Of a DNA stretch of 52,858 bases, positions 36,666 through 46,169 are shown one piece after another. The notes below the pieces were generated by a model. The model worked only from the letters and a program-made list of their open reading frames with translations, searched no databases and was not told the DNA's origin. The stretch is from Thermoplasmatota archaeon (GTDB lineage: Archaea > Thermoplasmatota > Penumbrarchaeia > Penumbrarchaeales > Penumbrarchaeaceae): assembly GCA_025457865.1 (NCBI GenBank), contig JALOTP010000026.1:1-52858 (forward strand). The letters run 5' to 3'. How positions within the stretch are numbered: the stretch's first letter is position 1; each line of letters starts with the position of its first letter. A program made the translations under genes and the position numbers.

Positions 36666-37691
36666 ATGGAAGGCAGAATTAAGAAAGTGTTCATGGGTGT
36701 GTCCCTGTTCCTTGTCCTCGCTGTAGGGGGCATAGTGGCAGGTTGCATAGACAGCAGTGAAGAGAAATCGACACTCATCCAGACCGGGTCGAGCACTGTC
36801 CTACCCCTTGCGGCCGCATGGGCCGAGGAGTTCGATGGGGCCAACATCCAGGTTTCGGGGGGCGGTTCAAGCCACGGGATCAACTCCCTCCTCAAGGGCG
36901 AGGCGGACCTTGGGGACGCCTCCAGGTTGATGAAGGGCAGCGACTACGAAGCGGTCAGCGGCGACAAGACCCTTGTCAAGTCCGACGGGACCGCTACCGG
37001 TGCAGCACCCGGTGGGGTATGGCCCTACAAGTGGGTCGTTGCATACGACGTTCTAGCCACAGTTGTCAACAACCAGAACACCTGGGCAGCGAACCTGAAC
37101 TACTCACAGCTCTACAAGATATTCTCGGATGACGACCCCGCGGTCTACTGGGACGAGGTCCCTGGACTTAGCGGTGCACCGCGCGAGAAGATAGAGATAT
37201 ACGCCCCCGATGAGGCATCCGGCACCTACGATTACTTCTTCGAGTCCATAATAAAGGACTGGGGCAAGGCCACCCAGGTCGCCAAGACCAGGCTTGAATC
37301 GAACGATGGGGTCTATCACCCCAGTGCCGATGACAATGTCATACTGAATGCCATAAAGGCCAATAAGTACGCCATAGGATACTTCGGTTTCGCCTACCTG
37401 ATAGAGAACCCAGATCAGGTAAAGGCAGTACACCTTGCCAAGTCCGGCTCTTCCTATGTCGAACCCTCTTTCGCCAACGTTGCGACCTATCCTATGGCCA
37501 GGCCGCTTCATATCTACACGAACGGCCTGCCTGAGAAGGACACCGAAAAGGGTAAGGCCATCTACGAATACATCGAGTACATCCTCAGCGATGAGGGACA
37601 GGCCATAGTGCCCGAGGTCGGCTATGTCAAGTTGGCCCTTGTGAACCCCTCACTGGCCTCGGACCAGCTCTCCAAGCTCCATTCCGGATGA
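36666..37691 (+). CDS. pstS: Phosphate-binding lipoprotein PstS
   Basis: The extracellular receptor of the Pst phosphate ABC transporter, 341 residues. A signal peptide ends in the lipobox IVAGC (Cys near residue 27), so the protein is lipid-anchored. The phosphate-contacting loops are TGSSTVLPLA near 40, GGGSSHGINSLLKGEADLGD near 60-80 and the conserved DEASGTYDYF near 185. It closes with YPMARPLHIYTNG, usual for PstS. GGTGA lies a few bases before ATG 36666. First gene of pstS-pstCA-pstB-phoU-arsC. Confidence 0.94.
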   Translation: MEGRIKKVFMGVSLFLVLAVGGIVAGCIDSSEEKSTLIQTGSSTVLPLAAAWAEEFDGANIQVSGGGSSHGINSLLKGEADLGDASRLMKGSDYEAVSGDKTLVKSDGTATGAAPGGVWPYKWVVAYDVLATVVNNQNTWAANLNYSQLYKIFSDDDPAVYWDEVPGLSGAPREKIEIYAPDEASGTYDYFFESIIKDWGKATQVAKTRLESNDGVYHPSADDNVILNAIKANKYAIGYFGFAYLIENPDQVKAVHLAKSGSSYVEPSFANVATYPMARPLHIYTNGLPEKDTEKGKAIYEYIEYILSDEGQAIVPEVGYVKLALVNPSLASDQLSKLHSG

Positions 37692-37709
37692 AGTACGGAG
37701 GAGAGCTGA

Positions 37710-39611
37710 TTGAACTGGAGCCGTTCAAAGGGTGGTCCCGGGCATGATCCTTTCCAGAAGAGGTTCAGGCCCGGAGAGGACCTTGTAGTCTGGTTCCTGC
37801 TGGCCATGGCAAGCCTTGCCATAGTGGTCAGCGCCACCATCATCTATACCCTTGTGGACGGCTCCTATGATTTCTTCACGGACTCGCGGGTGAATATCTT
37901 CGATTTTTTCACAGGGTCAGATTGGATGCCCAACGGCATGGACCCCAAGTTCGGAATATTGCCACTTGTCCAGGGAACGATACTGATAGCCGGCGGTGCC
38001 CTCCTGATAGGTGGACCTCTGGGTATCGCCGCAGCGGTGTACCTCTCTGAATTCGCCCACAGGCGCGTAAGGATGGTGGCAAAGCCCGTCCTTGAGATCC
38101 TTGCCGGTATCCCCTCCATAGTCTATGGGTTCTTCGCCCTCCTTGTGATCAGTCCGTTCCTGAGAGAATACTTCGATGCGGATTACTTCAACGCAGCCGC
38201 TGCGATCATAGTGATGGCGGTTATGGTGCTTCCGATAATCGTCAGCGTTTCAGATGATTCCATGAAGGCCGTCCCCAAGCACATGAGGGAGGCGAGCCTT
38301 GCCATGGGCGCCACTAAATGGGAGACCGCAACAAGAGTGGTCATGCCGGCCGCATCATCAGGCATAATGGCCTCGGTCCTCTTGGGGCTCGCAAGGGCGA
38401 TAGGGGAGACGATGGTCGTGGCCCTGGCCGCCGGTTCTGTCGCCAAAGGCGGTTGGAACATCTTCGGGGAGCATATGACCATGACCTCCTACATAGCCCA
38501 GGTCGCTACAGGGGACATACCGCCAGGGGTGGGTATGCAGGCCGCTTTTGCCGTTGGTTTGGTCCTTTTCGGAATGACCTATATCGTGAACTCTTTAGCG
38601 GCAAGGATAGTATTGCGGATAAAGAGAGGCAAAGGTCCATCTGGGAAAGGTCCTATCAATAAGGTCCTGAGGGAGATAAGACCCGTCGCCAGGGTCCGTT
38701 TCATAATATCGGAGACGTGGATAGACCTTACAGACAGGTTGAAAAGGGACAGTAAGAGGACAAGTGTGCTTGGACGGCATATCAAAGAACGAGTTGGGAG
38801 GGCGGTCCTTTCCATCTCCTTGATCATCGCAGTGGCCTTCCTTGGGTTCCTTCTCTATACCGTCTTCGTTCAAGGGTACAGAGGGCTCTCCTGGGAGTTC
38901 CTCACCAATCCCCTCAGCTGGAAACCGGAGAAGGCTGGGATAAAGGTCGTTATACAGGGTTCTGTATATCTGGTCCTCCTGACCATGGTATTCACGCTCC
39001 CTGTGGGAGTTGGGGCTGCCATATACTTAAACGAGTTCGCCCGAGAAACCCGGTTCAATGTTTTCTTAAGAAGGGTCATCCAGAACCTTGCAGGTGTACC
39101 ATCCATAGTATTCGGACTGGTAGGGTTGATGCTCTTTGTGAGGACCCTTCACTTCGGATTGAGCTTGCTCTCCGGGAGCCTAACCCTCTCTATCATGGTC
39201 CTACCTGTCATCATCGTCACATCCGAGGAGGCCTTGAGATCCGTTCCTCAGACCTTCCGGGAGGCGGCAAGGGGCCTTGGAGCCACCAAGTGGCAGACGG
39301 TCTGGCATCATGTCCTCCCCAACGCGGTCCCCGGGATCCTCACCGGGTCGATCCTGGGACTCTCAAGGGCTATAGGTGAGACGGCTCCGATACTTTTCAT
39401 TGCCAGCTTCTACTCGAAGGTGGCCCCAAGTTCCATATTTGACGGGTTCGTTGCCCTACCGATAAACATCTTCTACTGGACCAAGAACCCCAGCCATGAA
39501 TTCCAGGACCTTGCAGCTACGACCATACTCGTTCTTCTCGTCATCCTCTTGAGCATGAACGCTCTGGCGATTGTTATAAGGCAGCGAGCCCAATCTAGGA
39601 GGCAATGGTGA
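37710..39611 (+). CDS. pstC: PstC-PstA fused phosphate permease
   Basis: 633 residues holding both channel subunits of the Pst transporter, normally two proteins. The N-half (about 20-310) is PstC, with the EAA loop [20 protein letters not shown] and [16 protein letters not shown]. The C-half (about 350-633) is PstA, with [20 protein letters not shown] and [14 protein letters not shown] basic linker joins them (about 310-350). Each half has about six membrane helices. The TTG start overlaps nothing else suitable and is preceded by a strong GGAGGAG (37698-37704). The stop overlaps pstB. Confidence 0.93.
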   Translation: MNWSRSKGGPGHDPFQKRFRPGEDLVVWFLLAMASLAIVVSATIIYTLVDGSYDFFTDSRVNIFDFFTGSDWMPNGMDPKFGILPLVQGTILIAGGALLIGGPLGIAAAVYLSEFAHRRVRMVAKPVLEILAGIPSIVYGFFALLVISPFLREYFDADYFNAAAAIIVMAVMVLPIIVSVSDDSMKAVPKHMREASLAMGATKWETATRVVMPAASSGIMASVLLGLARAIGETMVVALAAGSVAKGGWNIFGEHMTMTSYIAQVATGDIPPGVGMQAAFAVGLVLFGMTYIVNSLAARIVLRIKRGKGPSGKGPINKVLREIRPVARVRFIISETWIDLTDRLKRDSKRTSVLGRHIKERVGRAVLSISLIIAVAFLGFLLYTVFVQGYRGLSWEFLTNPLSWKPEKAGIKVVIQGSVYLVLLTMVFTLPVGVGAAIYLNEFARETRFNVFLRRVIQNLAGVPSIVFGLVGLMLFVRTLHFGLSLLSGSLTLSIMVLPVIIVTSEEALRSVPQTFREAARGLGATKWQTVWHHVLPNAVPGILTGSILGLSRAIGETAPILFIASFYSKVAPSSIFDGFVALPINIFYWTKNPSHEFQDLAATTILVLLVILLSMNALAIVIRQRAQSRRQW

Positions 39612-40444
39612 TGTTCGGTATCCTTGGGTCTACAAAAAGATCGCCGAAGGGCTTGGACGATAAATCCGTAGCTTCCGGAGGACAGGCAGAGGATGGAGCG
39701 ATACGGTTAAGGAACGTGAACATCCATTACGGATCCAATCATGCCGTCAAGGACGTAAGCATGGACATTCAGAACAAGAAGGTAACAGCATTTATTGGAC
39801 CGTCCGGCTGCGGGAAGTCCACACTTCTCAGGGCTTTGAACCGCATGAACGATGAGATAGATGGGTGCAGGACCGAAGGGGAGATAATCCTCAGAGGGAC
39901 CAATGTCCTTGGAAAGAGGATCGACCCTGTCGCTTTAAGGACAAAGGTGGGCATGGTCTTCCAGAAGCCCAACCCGTTCCCCAAGTCCATCTACGACAAT
40001 GTGGCATACGGACCCAAGATCCATGGCATGAGAAAGAGGCGGTCACTTGACGAGAGGGTGGAGCTCAGCCTGAAGCGGGCAGCGTTATGGGACGAGGTGA
40101 AGGACAGGCTCCATGAGTCCGCCATGGGGCTCTCGGGAGGGCAGCAACAGAGGCTCTGCATCGCACGTGCACTAGCTGTTGAACCGGAGATCATTCTCAT
40201 GGACGAACCGTGCTCCGCTCTCGATCCCATAGCCACATCCAAGATTGAGGACCTGATATTCGAGCTGAAAAAGAACTACACTGTGATAATAGTCACTCAC
40301 AATATGCAACAGGCCGCTAGGGTCAGCGATTATGCCGGCTTTATGTACCTTGGTGAACTGATCGAGTTCGGGCCGACCAAACAGATATTCGAGAACCCCA
40401 AAAATAAATTGACTGAGAACTACATAACCGGAAGGTTCGGATAG
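39605..40444 (+). CDS. pstB: Phosphate ABC transporter ATPase PstB
   Basis: Powers phosphate import. After a 30-residue variable N-terminus: Walker [11 protein letters not shown]-loop [18 protein letters not shown] (the PstB signature NPFP), ABC signature LSGGQQQR, Walker [14 protein letters not shown] and switch [14 protein letters not shown]. It is 279 residues, slightly longer than usual because of the N-terminal extension. ATG 39605 overlaps the permease stop; ATG 39611 is an alternative. Confidence 0.96.
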   Translation: MVMFGILGSTKRSPKGLDDKSVASGGQAEDGAIRLRNVNIHYGSNHAVKDVSMDIQNKKVTAFIGPSGCGKSTLLRALNRMNDEIDGCRTEGEIILRGTNVLGKRIDPVALRTKVGMVFQKPNPFPKSIYDNVAYGPKIHGMRKRRSLDERVELSLKRAALWDEVKDRLHESAMGLSGGQQQRLCIARALAVEPEIILMDEPCSALDPIATSKIEDLIFELKKNYTVIIVTHNMQQAARVSDYAGFMYLGELIEFGPTKQIFENPKNKLTENYITGRFG

Positions 40445-40452
40445 GTGTCAAG

Positions 40453-41103
40453 ATGCCCGAGAGATTGGATGTGGACCTGGAAAAGCTGATGACGGATGTG
40501 GATGCAATGGCCAGGCTGGCCAGGGGCATGCTTGTGGATTCCGTCAAAGCATTGAAGGAGCTGGATGCTGGGCTCGCCAACGATGTGATGTCAAGGAAGA
40601 AGGCCCTATACGACCTTGATGACATAATCGAGGACCTGGCCCTCAAGATGCTTACTCTCTACAGCCCAATGGCCTCCGACCTGCGTAAGATAGCCACCGT
40701 TTTCAAGATGATCACCTACCTGAACAGGATAGGCAGATACGGTTATGACATCGCAAAGATCACCACCCACCTCATAGGGCAGCCCCATGTAAAGAGGCTC
40801 ATCCACATCCCATTGATGGCCGAGAAGGTAGATTGCATGATCGAGGAGGTAATAACGGCCTTCAGGACACGTGACCTCACAAGCATAAAGGACCTAGCTA
40901 AGAGGGACAGCGAGGTCGATCAGATGAGGTACGCCATCTTCAGGGAATGCCTCACATATATGATGGAGGACCCAAAGACCATAACCCGCTGCACCGATTA
41001 CATCATGGTCGCTAGGTACCTTGAGAGGTGCGGGGACCATGCGTGCAAGATAGGAGAGAAGGTCCACTACATGGTAACGGGCGAGCGCATAGAGCTCAAC
41101 TGA
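40453..41103 (+). CDS. phoU: Phosphate signalling/transport regulator PhoU
   Basis: 216 residues with two three-helix bundles, each with the PhoU metal-binding motif region: DLRKIATVFKMITYLNRIGRYG near 75-97 and YIMVARYLERCGDHACKIGE near 180-200. PhoU restrains Pst transport when phosphate is ample. It starts 8 bases after pstB, the standard pstB-phoU order. Confidence 0.93.
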   Translation: MPERLDVDLEKLMTDVDAMARLARGMLVDSVKALKELDAGLANDVMSRKKALYDLDDIIEDLALKMLTLYSPMASDLRKIATVFKMITYLNRIGRYGYDIAKITTHLIGQPHVKRLIHIPLMAEKVDCMIEEVITAFRTRDLTSIKDLAKRDSEVDQMRYAIFRECLTYMMEDPKTITRCTDYIMVARYLERCGDHACKIGEKVHYMVTGERIELN

Positions 41104-41113
41104 GGGGATACAT

Positions 41114-41527
41114 TTGGAAAAACAGACAGTGCTGTTCATCTGCACCCACAATTCGGCCAGGTCACAGATTGCAGAATCCATCCTCAGGAAGCTCGGGGGT
41201 GAATGTTACGAGGCGCTCAGCGCGGGTACCGATCCCACGCAGGTCCATTCACTATCACTGCAGGTCCTACGGGAGAAGGGGTACGGGACCGAAGGGCTCC
41301 GTTCCAAGATGGCGGAGGAGTTCCTTGACAGGGAGATAGACATCGTTGTCACCGTCTGCGACAATGCAAAGGATGCCTGCCCCTTCTTCCCCGGGGCTAA
41401 GAGGTATGTTCACAGGTCATTCACCGACCCCTCCGGAAAGGTTGGGGATGGACAGGTCCGGCTTAACAAGTTCCGTAAGGTAAGGGACGAGATAGAGGCG
41501 TGGATAAGGAGCGAGTTCTTGACCTGA
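41114..41527 (+). CDS. ArsC-type arsenate reductase / low-molecular-weight phosphatase
   Basis: 137 residues. The N-terminal P-loop CTHNSARS (CX5RS) and the later Cys pair in TVCDNAKDACPFFPGA (Cys near 82 and 89) are the three redox cysteines of thioredoxin-coupled ArsC. That favours arsenate reductase over a plain tyrosine phosphatase. Its place at the end of the pst operon makes sense, since Pst carries arsenate with phosphate. The TTG start comes just after an upstream GAGGGG. Confidence 0.86.
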   Translation: MEKQTVLFICTHNSARSQIAESILRKLGGECYEALSAGTDPTQVHSLSLQVLREKGYGTEGLRSKMAEEFLDREIDIVVTVCDNAKDACPFFPGAKRYVHRSFTDPSGKVGDGQVRLNKFRKVRDEIEAWIRSEFLT

Positions 41528-41664
41528 GGTATGGGCAAGGTACTCATGACCATTGTTCTGACGGTCATTACCATACTGGCCTTAATAAGCCCAAAGCGAT
41601 AAGGTTTTTATCAATGCCGTGATTACTATCAACTGTTCTTTCCCCGGGGGTCAAGAGGTTTCGT

Positions 41665-42909
41665 ATGAGCTCAGTCATAATACTCATCATAAGCCTCCTT
41701 CTGTGCGCATATATGGCCTGGAACATAGGCGCCAACGATGTGGCAAATTCCATGGCCACTACTGTGGGGTCAAAGGTGATGTCGGCCAGAAAGGCCGTAT
41801 TCCTTGCCGGGACCATGACGGCCATAGGCGCAATTTTCATTGGTGCACATGTCGCGGGTACGATCAGCACGAAGGTCCTTGATGTATCCTCGTTCACCAA
41901 GGAGGAGCTCCTCGTCGGGTTCATGGCCGCCCTCCTCTCTGCAGGGCTATGGATAACGGTCGCCACTTGGAAAGAAATGCCCATTTCAACTACCCATTCC
42001 ATCATCGGGGCGGTATTCGGGTTCGGTCTTGTGGCCGGAGGGATAGGGGACATCCACTGGGACACCATAGGCTTCATTGCGCTAAGCTGGGTACTTTCCC
42101 CGTTGGCCGGTGCATTGCTAGCCTTCACTGTCTTCAAGGTCATCGTCCGCACCATATTCAACAGGACCAATTCGGTCAGAGCGGCCATGCGGGTGGCCCC
42201 GTTCTTCGTCGCATTGACGTTCTTCGTCGTCCTGATGTCCCTGGTTTTCAAGACCAATCTGGGATCTCTCATCGGATTGGGTGACAAGATCGTTATAGGT
42301 GTGGGGGTGTGTCTGGGATTGGCCATCATTGCTGGCCTCATCGGATGGGGCCTCATCATCTGGCGATTCTCCAAGGTCAAGGTGGTCGATGAGACGCCCA
42401 TCATCGAGGGGATATTCAGGAAGCTCCAGGTTATGACGGCCCTGTACGTAGCGCTTTCCATAGGCGCCAACGATGTCGCGAACGCTATAGGACCGTTCGT
42501 CGGGATCCTCGAGGTCGAGGAGAGCGGTTCTATGCCAGCCGAGGTCAAGGTCCCAATATGGATCCTGGTCTTCGGAGGCTTCTTCCTTTTCATTGGGATG
42601 ATCACCTGGGGTTACAGGGTCATCAGAACGATAGGCCACAAGATAACGGACCTGACCAACACCAGGGGTTTTTCGATCGATTTCAGCACCGCAACGGTGG
42701 TGCTGATAGCATCGAAGCTCGGCATGCCGATATCAACGACCCACACGGTCGTTGGAGCGGTCATAGGCGTAGGGCTCGCGAGGGGTCTGTCCACTGTGAA
42801 CTTCAAGATAGTCAGGAACATATTCACCTCCTGGTTCCTAACGCTTCCAATAGCGGCTGTTACGACCATAGTGATCTATCTCATCATCACATACGCGGTC
42901 CATATCTGA
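41665..42909 (+). CDS. pit: PiT-family low-affinity inorganic phosphate carrier
   Basis: 414 residues with about ten to eleven membrane helices. Both copies of the PiT signature are present: NIGANDVANSMATTVGSKV near 20 and SIGANDVANAIGPFVG near 270. Each half also has MPISTTHS or MPISTTHT with a following GAV motif. It moves phosphate with Na+ or H+. The DUF47/PhoU-like partner gene follows, a frequent pairing. Confidence 0.94.
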   Translation: MSSVIILIISLLLCAYMAWNIGANDVANSMATTVGSKVMSARKAVFLAGTMTAIGAIFIGAHVAGTISTKVLDVSSFTKEELLVGFMAALLSAGLWITVATWKEMPISTTHSIIGAVFGFGLVAGGIGDIHWDTIGFIALSWVLSPLAGALLAFTVFKVIVRTIFNRTNSVRAAMRVAPFFVALTFFVVLMSLVFKTNLGSLIGLGDKIVIGVGVCLGLAIIAGLIGWGLIIWRFSKVKVVDETPIIEGIFRKLQVMTALYVALSIGANDVANAIGPFVGILEVEESGSMPAEVKVPIWILVFGGFFLFIGMITWGYRVIRTIGHKITDLTNTRGFSIDFSTATVVLIASKLGMPISTTHTVVGAVIGVGLARGLSTVNFKIVRNIFTSWFLTLPIAAVTTIVIYLIITYAVHI

Positions 42910-42924
42910 AAAGTTATATAGTCT

Positions 42925-42938
42925 ATATAGAATATATA
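42925..42938 (+). promoter_or_regulatory. Operator motif shared with the pstS promoter
   Basis: ATATAGAATATATA lies about 25-35 bases before ATG 42961 and probably overlaps the TATA box. It differs by one base from each half-site of the pstS palindrome at 36567-36596. This suggests that the same regulator controls both phosphate units and that the DUF47 gene has its own promoter. Confidence 0.55.
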
Positions 42939-42960
42939 GAAAAAAAAATGAGGCACAAGC

Positions 42961-43656
42961 ATGGAAGAAGAGCAGCACCATACCAGGTCACCACTGATGG
43001 CGACCTGGAACGAGTCCCCCATGTCGGGGTTGAGAAAGCACTCCGAGAAGGTCTATGAAGCGATGAAACCCCTGAAGAAGGCCCTTCACGCCTACGTGAA
43101 CGGAGATATTGACGATTTCAAGAAGAGCACCGAACTAGTAAAGAAGATCGAGTCAGAGGCCGATGAGATCAAGAGCGCCATCCGGACCCATATGCCATGG
43201 GCCCTCCTCATGCCTGTGGACAAATCTTTCTTTCTCATGACCCTCCATGATGAGGACGGGATACTGGACAAGGCAGAGGACAGCGTGATATGGTTGAGCT
43301 TGAGGAACACGACCATCCCGGAGGAGCTGAGGGAGGACCTAATAGCATATTTCGAACTGATAGACCAGACTCTCAAGGTCTATTCCGAAGTGGTGAAACT
43401 GCTCCATGAGATGACGGAATCCGGTTTTGCGAAAAAGGACATGAAGACCCTTGACGAGCTGGTCATTAACATACATGTACTTGAGAACAGGTGCGATGTG
43501 AAGAACAGGAACCTGACCAGAAGGCTCTTCATGATGGAAGGACAGATGGACACTCTTGCCATCTATCATCTCATGAAGGCGATCTACATCATAGGGCTCA
43601 TAGCGAACCAGGCCGAGAACGCAGCTGAGAGGATCAGGGCGATGGTCGCAAAGTGA
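42961..43656 (+). CDS. DUF47 / PhoU-like phosphate transport regulator
   Basis: 231 residues, mainly helical, with the PhoU-like marks KIESEADEIKSAIRTHM near 60-75 and DAEDSV-type LDKAEDSVIWLSL near 100. DUF47 proteins sit beside PiT carriers and are thought to regulate them. ATG 42961 directly follows the TATA/operator element, suggesting a leaderless mRNA separate from pit. Confidence 0.88.
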   Translation: MEEEQHHTRSPLMATWNESPMSGLRKHSEKVYEAMKPLKKALHAYVNGDIDDFKKSTELVKKIESEADEIKSAIRTHMPWALLMPVDKSFFLMTLHDEDGILDKAEDSVIWLSLRNTTIPEELREDLIAYFELIDQTLKVYSEVVKLLHEMTESGFAKKDMKTLDELVINIHVLENRCDVKNRNLTRRLFMMEGQMDTLAIYHLMKAIYIIGLIANQAENAAERIRAMVAK

Positions 43657-43683
43657 ACATATTGAGATCACTTTCATTTCGAT

Positions 43684-44376
43684 CTAGAACCTCCCACCGG
43701 CACCACCTCCGCCCGACCTCCCCCCGCCGAACCCCCCCCCGCCCTTCCCGCTGAAGAGCCAGAACGGGAACAGGAATATCCTCCCTTTCGTAAGGACGCT
43801 CACAGCCACAAATATTGCTATCACTATCAGCAGCTGCCACCATAGGAGGGGGAGGCACGGGATAGGGTGCCAGGGCTCATCTTTCTTAGGGGGCTTTCCT
43901 TCGTACTTCTCCAGTATCACCGCTCCAAGCGCTTCCATGGTGTAGTAGATACCCGAATAGTAATCGCTCTCGTTCAGGAATGGGACCAGGTTCTCCTGGG
44001 CTATGCTGTTGACAAGGATGTCGGGGAGGACCCCTTCCAGTCCGTACCCCACCTCCATCCTCCACTCTTTTGTCGATACGGAAATGACCAGGAGCAGACC
44101 GTCGTCCTTTCCCTTCTGCCCGAGCTCTGTCTCCTCGAAGGTCTTGAGCGTGTAGGTGAAGATATCGTCCGGATAGGTACTGTTCACTATGAGGACCGCC
44201 ATCTGTGCCCCGGTCCCCTCCTCCACCTCAAGACAGATGGATTCGATATCGTATATCTCCTCAAGGAGGAGAACGTCCATCTGGTCCGTAACGTAATATT
44301 CGAGCTTCGGATATGCTGCACCGGCCGGGTCCATGAGCAACAGGAGGACCGCAGCCATCGGGAGTGCCCATCTCAT
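43684..44376 (-). CDS. TPM-domain (YgcG/Psb32-like) membrane protein
   Basis: About 230 residues. Signal peptide (MRWALPMAAVLLLLM), then a TPM domain (about 20-160; TGAQMAVLIVNSTYPDD, GQKGKDDGLLLVISVSTKEW, EVGYGLEGVLPD). A membrane helix (WWQLLIVIAIFVAVSVL) and a Gly-rich tail (GGGGFGGGRSGGGGAGGRF) follow, exactly the usual plan. TPM proteins pair with LemA, the gene just upstream. ATG 44376 is chosen because it begins the signal peptide; the frame extends to 44460 inside lemA. Function at the membrane is not defined. Confidence 0.88.
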   Translation of the reverse strand: MRWALPMAAVLLLLMDPAGAAYPKLEYYVTDQMDVLLLEEIYDIESICLEVEEGTGAQMAVLIVNSTYPDDIFTYTLKTFEETELGQKGKDDGLLLVISVSTKEWRMEVGYGLEGVLPDILVNSIAQENLVPFLNESDYYSGIYYTMEALGAVILEKYEGKPPKKDEPWHPIPCLPLLWWQLLIVIAIFVAVSVLTKGRIFLFPFWLFSGKGGGGFGGGRSGGGGAGGRF

Positions 44377-44392
44377 ATTGCACACTCCCTGT

Positions 44393-44953
44393 TCAGGGCT
44401 GGTTCGGTGATGCGGTCGAACCGAAGTATTCCCTCTCATCGAAACCGAACATGCCGGCAATTATGACCGTCGGGAACTGCTTGATCTTGGTGTTGTAGGA
44501 CCTGACCGCATCATTATACCTCATCCTTTCGGTCGTTATCCTGTTCTCGGTCCCTGCTATCTCCACCATCAGACCCTGGACCACCTGATTCCCTTTGAGG
44601 TCCGGGTAGTTCTCCACCTGGACGATGATGCTTGAGGCCAGGGCATTGAACTGCTCCGAGGCGTTCTCATATTCACCCGTAGGCTCTGCATCCATCCATC
44701 TCGTGCGCAGGTCCGTGATCGCCGTCAGCGTACCGCTCTCGTAATCGAGGTAAACGTCCGTAAGGTTGACCAACTGGACTATCAGGTCGAACTTCCTCTG
44801 GTACTGGTTCTCCACCTGCGCCCATTTGCCATCTATGTCCTCGTCCTTCTGCACCAGGTCATTGTATGAGGATATCGTCCAAGAAGCGCATATAAGGACG
44901 ACCACGCTCACGATGGCGAACACCACGAGCCCGATTATTGCCGCTGCTTTCAT
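44393..44953 (-). CDS. lemA: LemA family membrane protein
   Basis: 186 residues. One N-terminal membrane helix (IIGLVVFAIVSVVVLICASW) is followed by a helical bundle: SYNDLVQKDEDIDGKWAQVE, QYQRKFDLIVQLVNL, ENYPDLKGNQ, ENRITTERMRYNDAV and IIAGMFGF, all LemA hallmarks. It forms an operon with the TPM gene, which starts 16 bases downstream. TATA box at 44982-44993. Confidence 0.93.
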   Translation of the reverse strand: MKAAAIIGLVVFAIVSVVVLICASWTISSYNDLVQKDEDIDGKWAQVENQYQRKFDLIVQLVNLTDVYLDYESGTLTAITDLRTRWMDAEPTGEYENASEQFNALASSIIVQVENYPDLKGNQVVQGLMVEIAGTENRITTERMRYNDAVRSYNTKIKQFPTVIIAGMFGFDEREYFGSTASPNQP

Positions 44954-44981
44954 TGGTATCGGCCCAAAGAGAGCTGGGGTG

Positions 44982-44993
44982 CTATTTTATAGT
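44982..44993 (-). promoter_or_regulatory. TATA box of the lemA-TPM operon
   Basis: Minus-strand ACTATAAAATAG is centred about 34 bases before ATG 44953, giving a leader of roughly ten bases. Confidence 0.65.
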
Positions 44994-45012
44994 ATTTCCA
45001 AAAAACCCTCAT

Positions 45013-46080
45013 TCATATCCACTTCTTCCTCCGGAAATATATTAGCATCCCCAAAGAGACGCCTCCCATCAACAGAAGCGAAAGCGGATACCCGAAGTAC
45101 CATTCAAGCTCAGGCATATGCTTGAAGTTCATACCGTAGATGCCTGCGACGAACGTCAATGGCATGAATATAGTGGCTATGATGGTAAGCACCTTCATGA
45201 TCTCGTTCATCTTGTGGCTCATGTTGGAGATGTACAGCTCTAGCATACTGGTCGTCATCTCACGATATGTCTCTATTGTGTCCAATAGCTGGATTATGTG
45301 ATCGTAGAGGTCCCTGAGATAGATCCTAGTATCCTTGCGGATGAGCTTGGATTCTTCCTTCTGGAGCATTGATATGAGCTCCCTTAGGGGCCATGTGACC
45401 TTCCGCAGGTAGAGGAGCTCTCTCTTTACGTTATAGACCCTCTTCACTGTTCTGGGCATGGGATCACTTATGAGCTCCTCTTCGATCTCCTCTATCTTAT
45501 CCCCCTCCCTCTCCAGTACGATGAAGTAATTGTCCAATATGGCATCCATCAGCGCATAGGCGAGATAGTCCGAGCCCAACTTCCGTATCCGACCCTTATT
45601 GTTCCGTATCCTCTCACGTATCCCTTCGAAGACATCCTCATCAGGGTTCTCCTGGAACGAGATGACGAAGTTCGTACCTATGATGAAGCTGACCTGCTCG
45701 GATATGATATCGCTCCTCTTCTTGGCGCGATATATCATCTTCATGACAACGAAGATGTAATCATCGAAGAACTCGACCTTTGGCCTCTGGTCCGTATGCA
45801 GTATGTCCTCCATGGTCAGGGGGTGGATGCCGAATATCTCACCGATGAAACCGAGCTTTTCGGTATCTGTCAAACCATCGACATTGAGCCATGTCACTGT
45901 GTTGCGGTCCTTGAAGAACTTGCATTTGGAGATATCGTCTATGGGCGATTCATCAAGGCACTCGGGATTGTAATCTATGATGGTGATCTTGGTCCCCGCT
46001 TTGGTGGAATCCCCCGTATAGACCAGAGTGCCCGGTGGAAGTCCCACCGTCTTTGAGTCCTGGTCAGGGAAGATGTCCAT
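45013..46080 (-). CDS. corA: CorA-type Mg2+/Co2+ channel
   Basis: About 355 residues. A cytoplasmic N-domain (WLNVDGL, HPLTMEDILHTDQRPKVE, ISFQENP) and a long stalk helix lead to two C-terminal membrane helices with the selectivity motif YGMNF between them, then a basic end (RRKKW). ATG 46080 has GAGGGG seven bases upstream and a TATA box (TTTATATAAT, 46111-46120) at the right distance. ATG 46104 is in frame but too close to that TATA box. Confidence 0.93.
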   Translation of the reverse strand: MDIFPDQDSKTVGLPPGTLVYTGDSTKAGTKITIIDYNPECLDESPIDDISKCKFFKDRNTVTWLNVDGLTDTEKLGFIGEIFGIHPLTMEDILHTDQRPKVEFFDDYIFVVMKMIYRAKKRSDIISEQVSFIIGTNFVISFQENPDEDVFEGIRERIRNNKGRIRKLGSDYLAYALMDAILDNYFIVLEREGDKIEEIEEELISDPMPRTVKRVYNVKRELLYLRKVTWPLRELISMLQKEESKLIRKDTRIYLRDLYDHIIQLLDTIETYREMTTSMLELYISNMSHKMNEIMKVLTIIATIFMPLTFVAGIYGMNFKHMPELEWYFGYPLSLLLMGGVSLGMLIYFRRKKWI

Positions 46081-46110
46081 GCAAAGGCCCCTCTGGTTAA
46101 TCATATAACT

Positions 46111-46120
46111 ATTATATAAA
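46111..46120 (-). promoter_or_regulatory. TATA box of corA
   Basis: Minus-strand TTTATATAAT predicts transcription from about 46090, which supports the internal ATG 46080 as start. Confidence 0.55.
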
Positions 46121-46169
46121 CATCATAAACACAATGATGGATCGATGGGTCCAACCCCGGGGTTCGATA

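Noticed and set aside
41568..42605. 345-codon minus-strand open frame opposite pit
   Set aside because: Met/Pro/Thr-rich translation of the antisense of membrane helices; pit itself has all family motifs.
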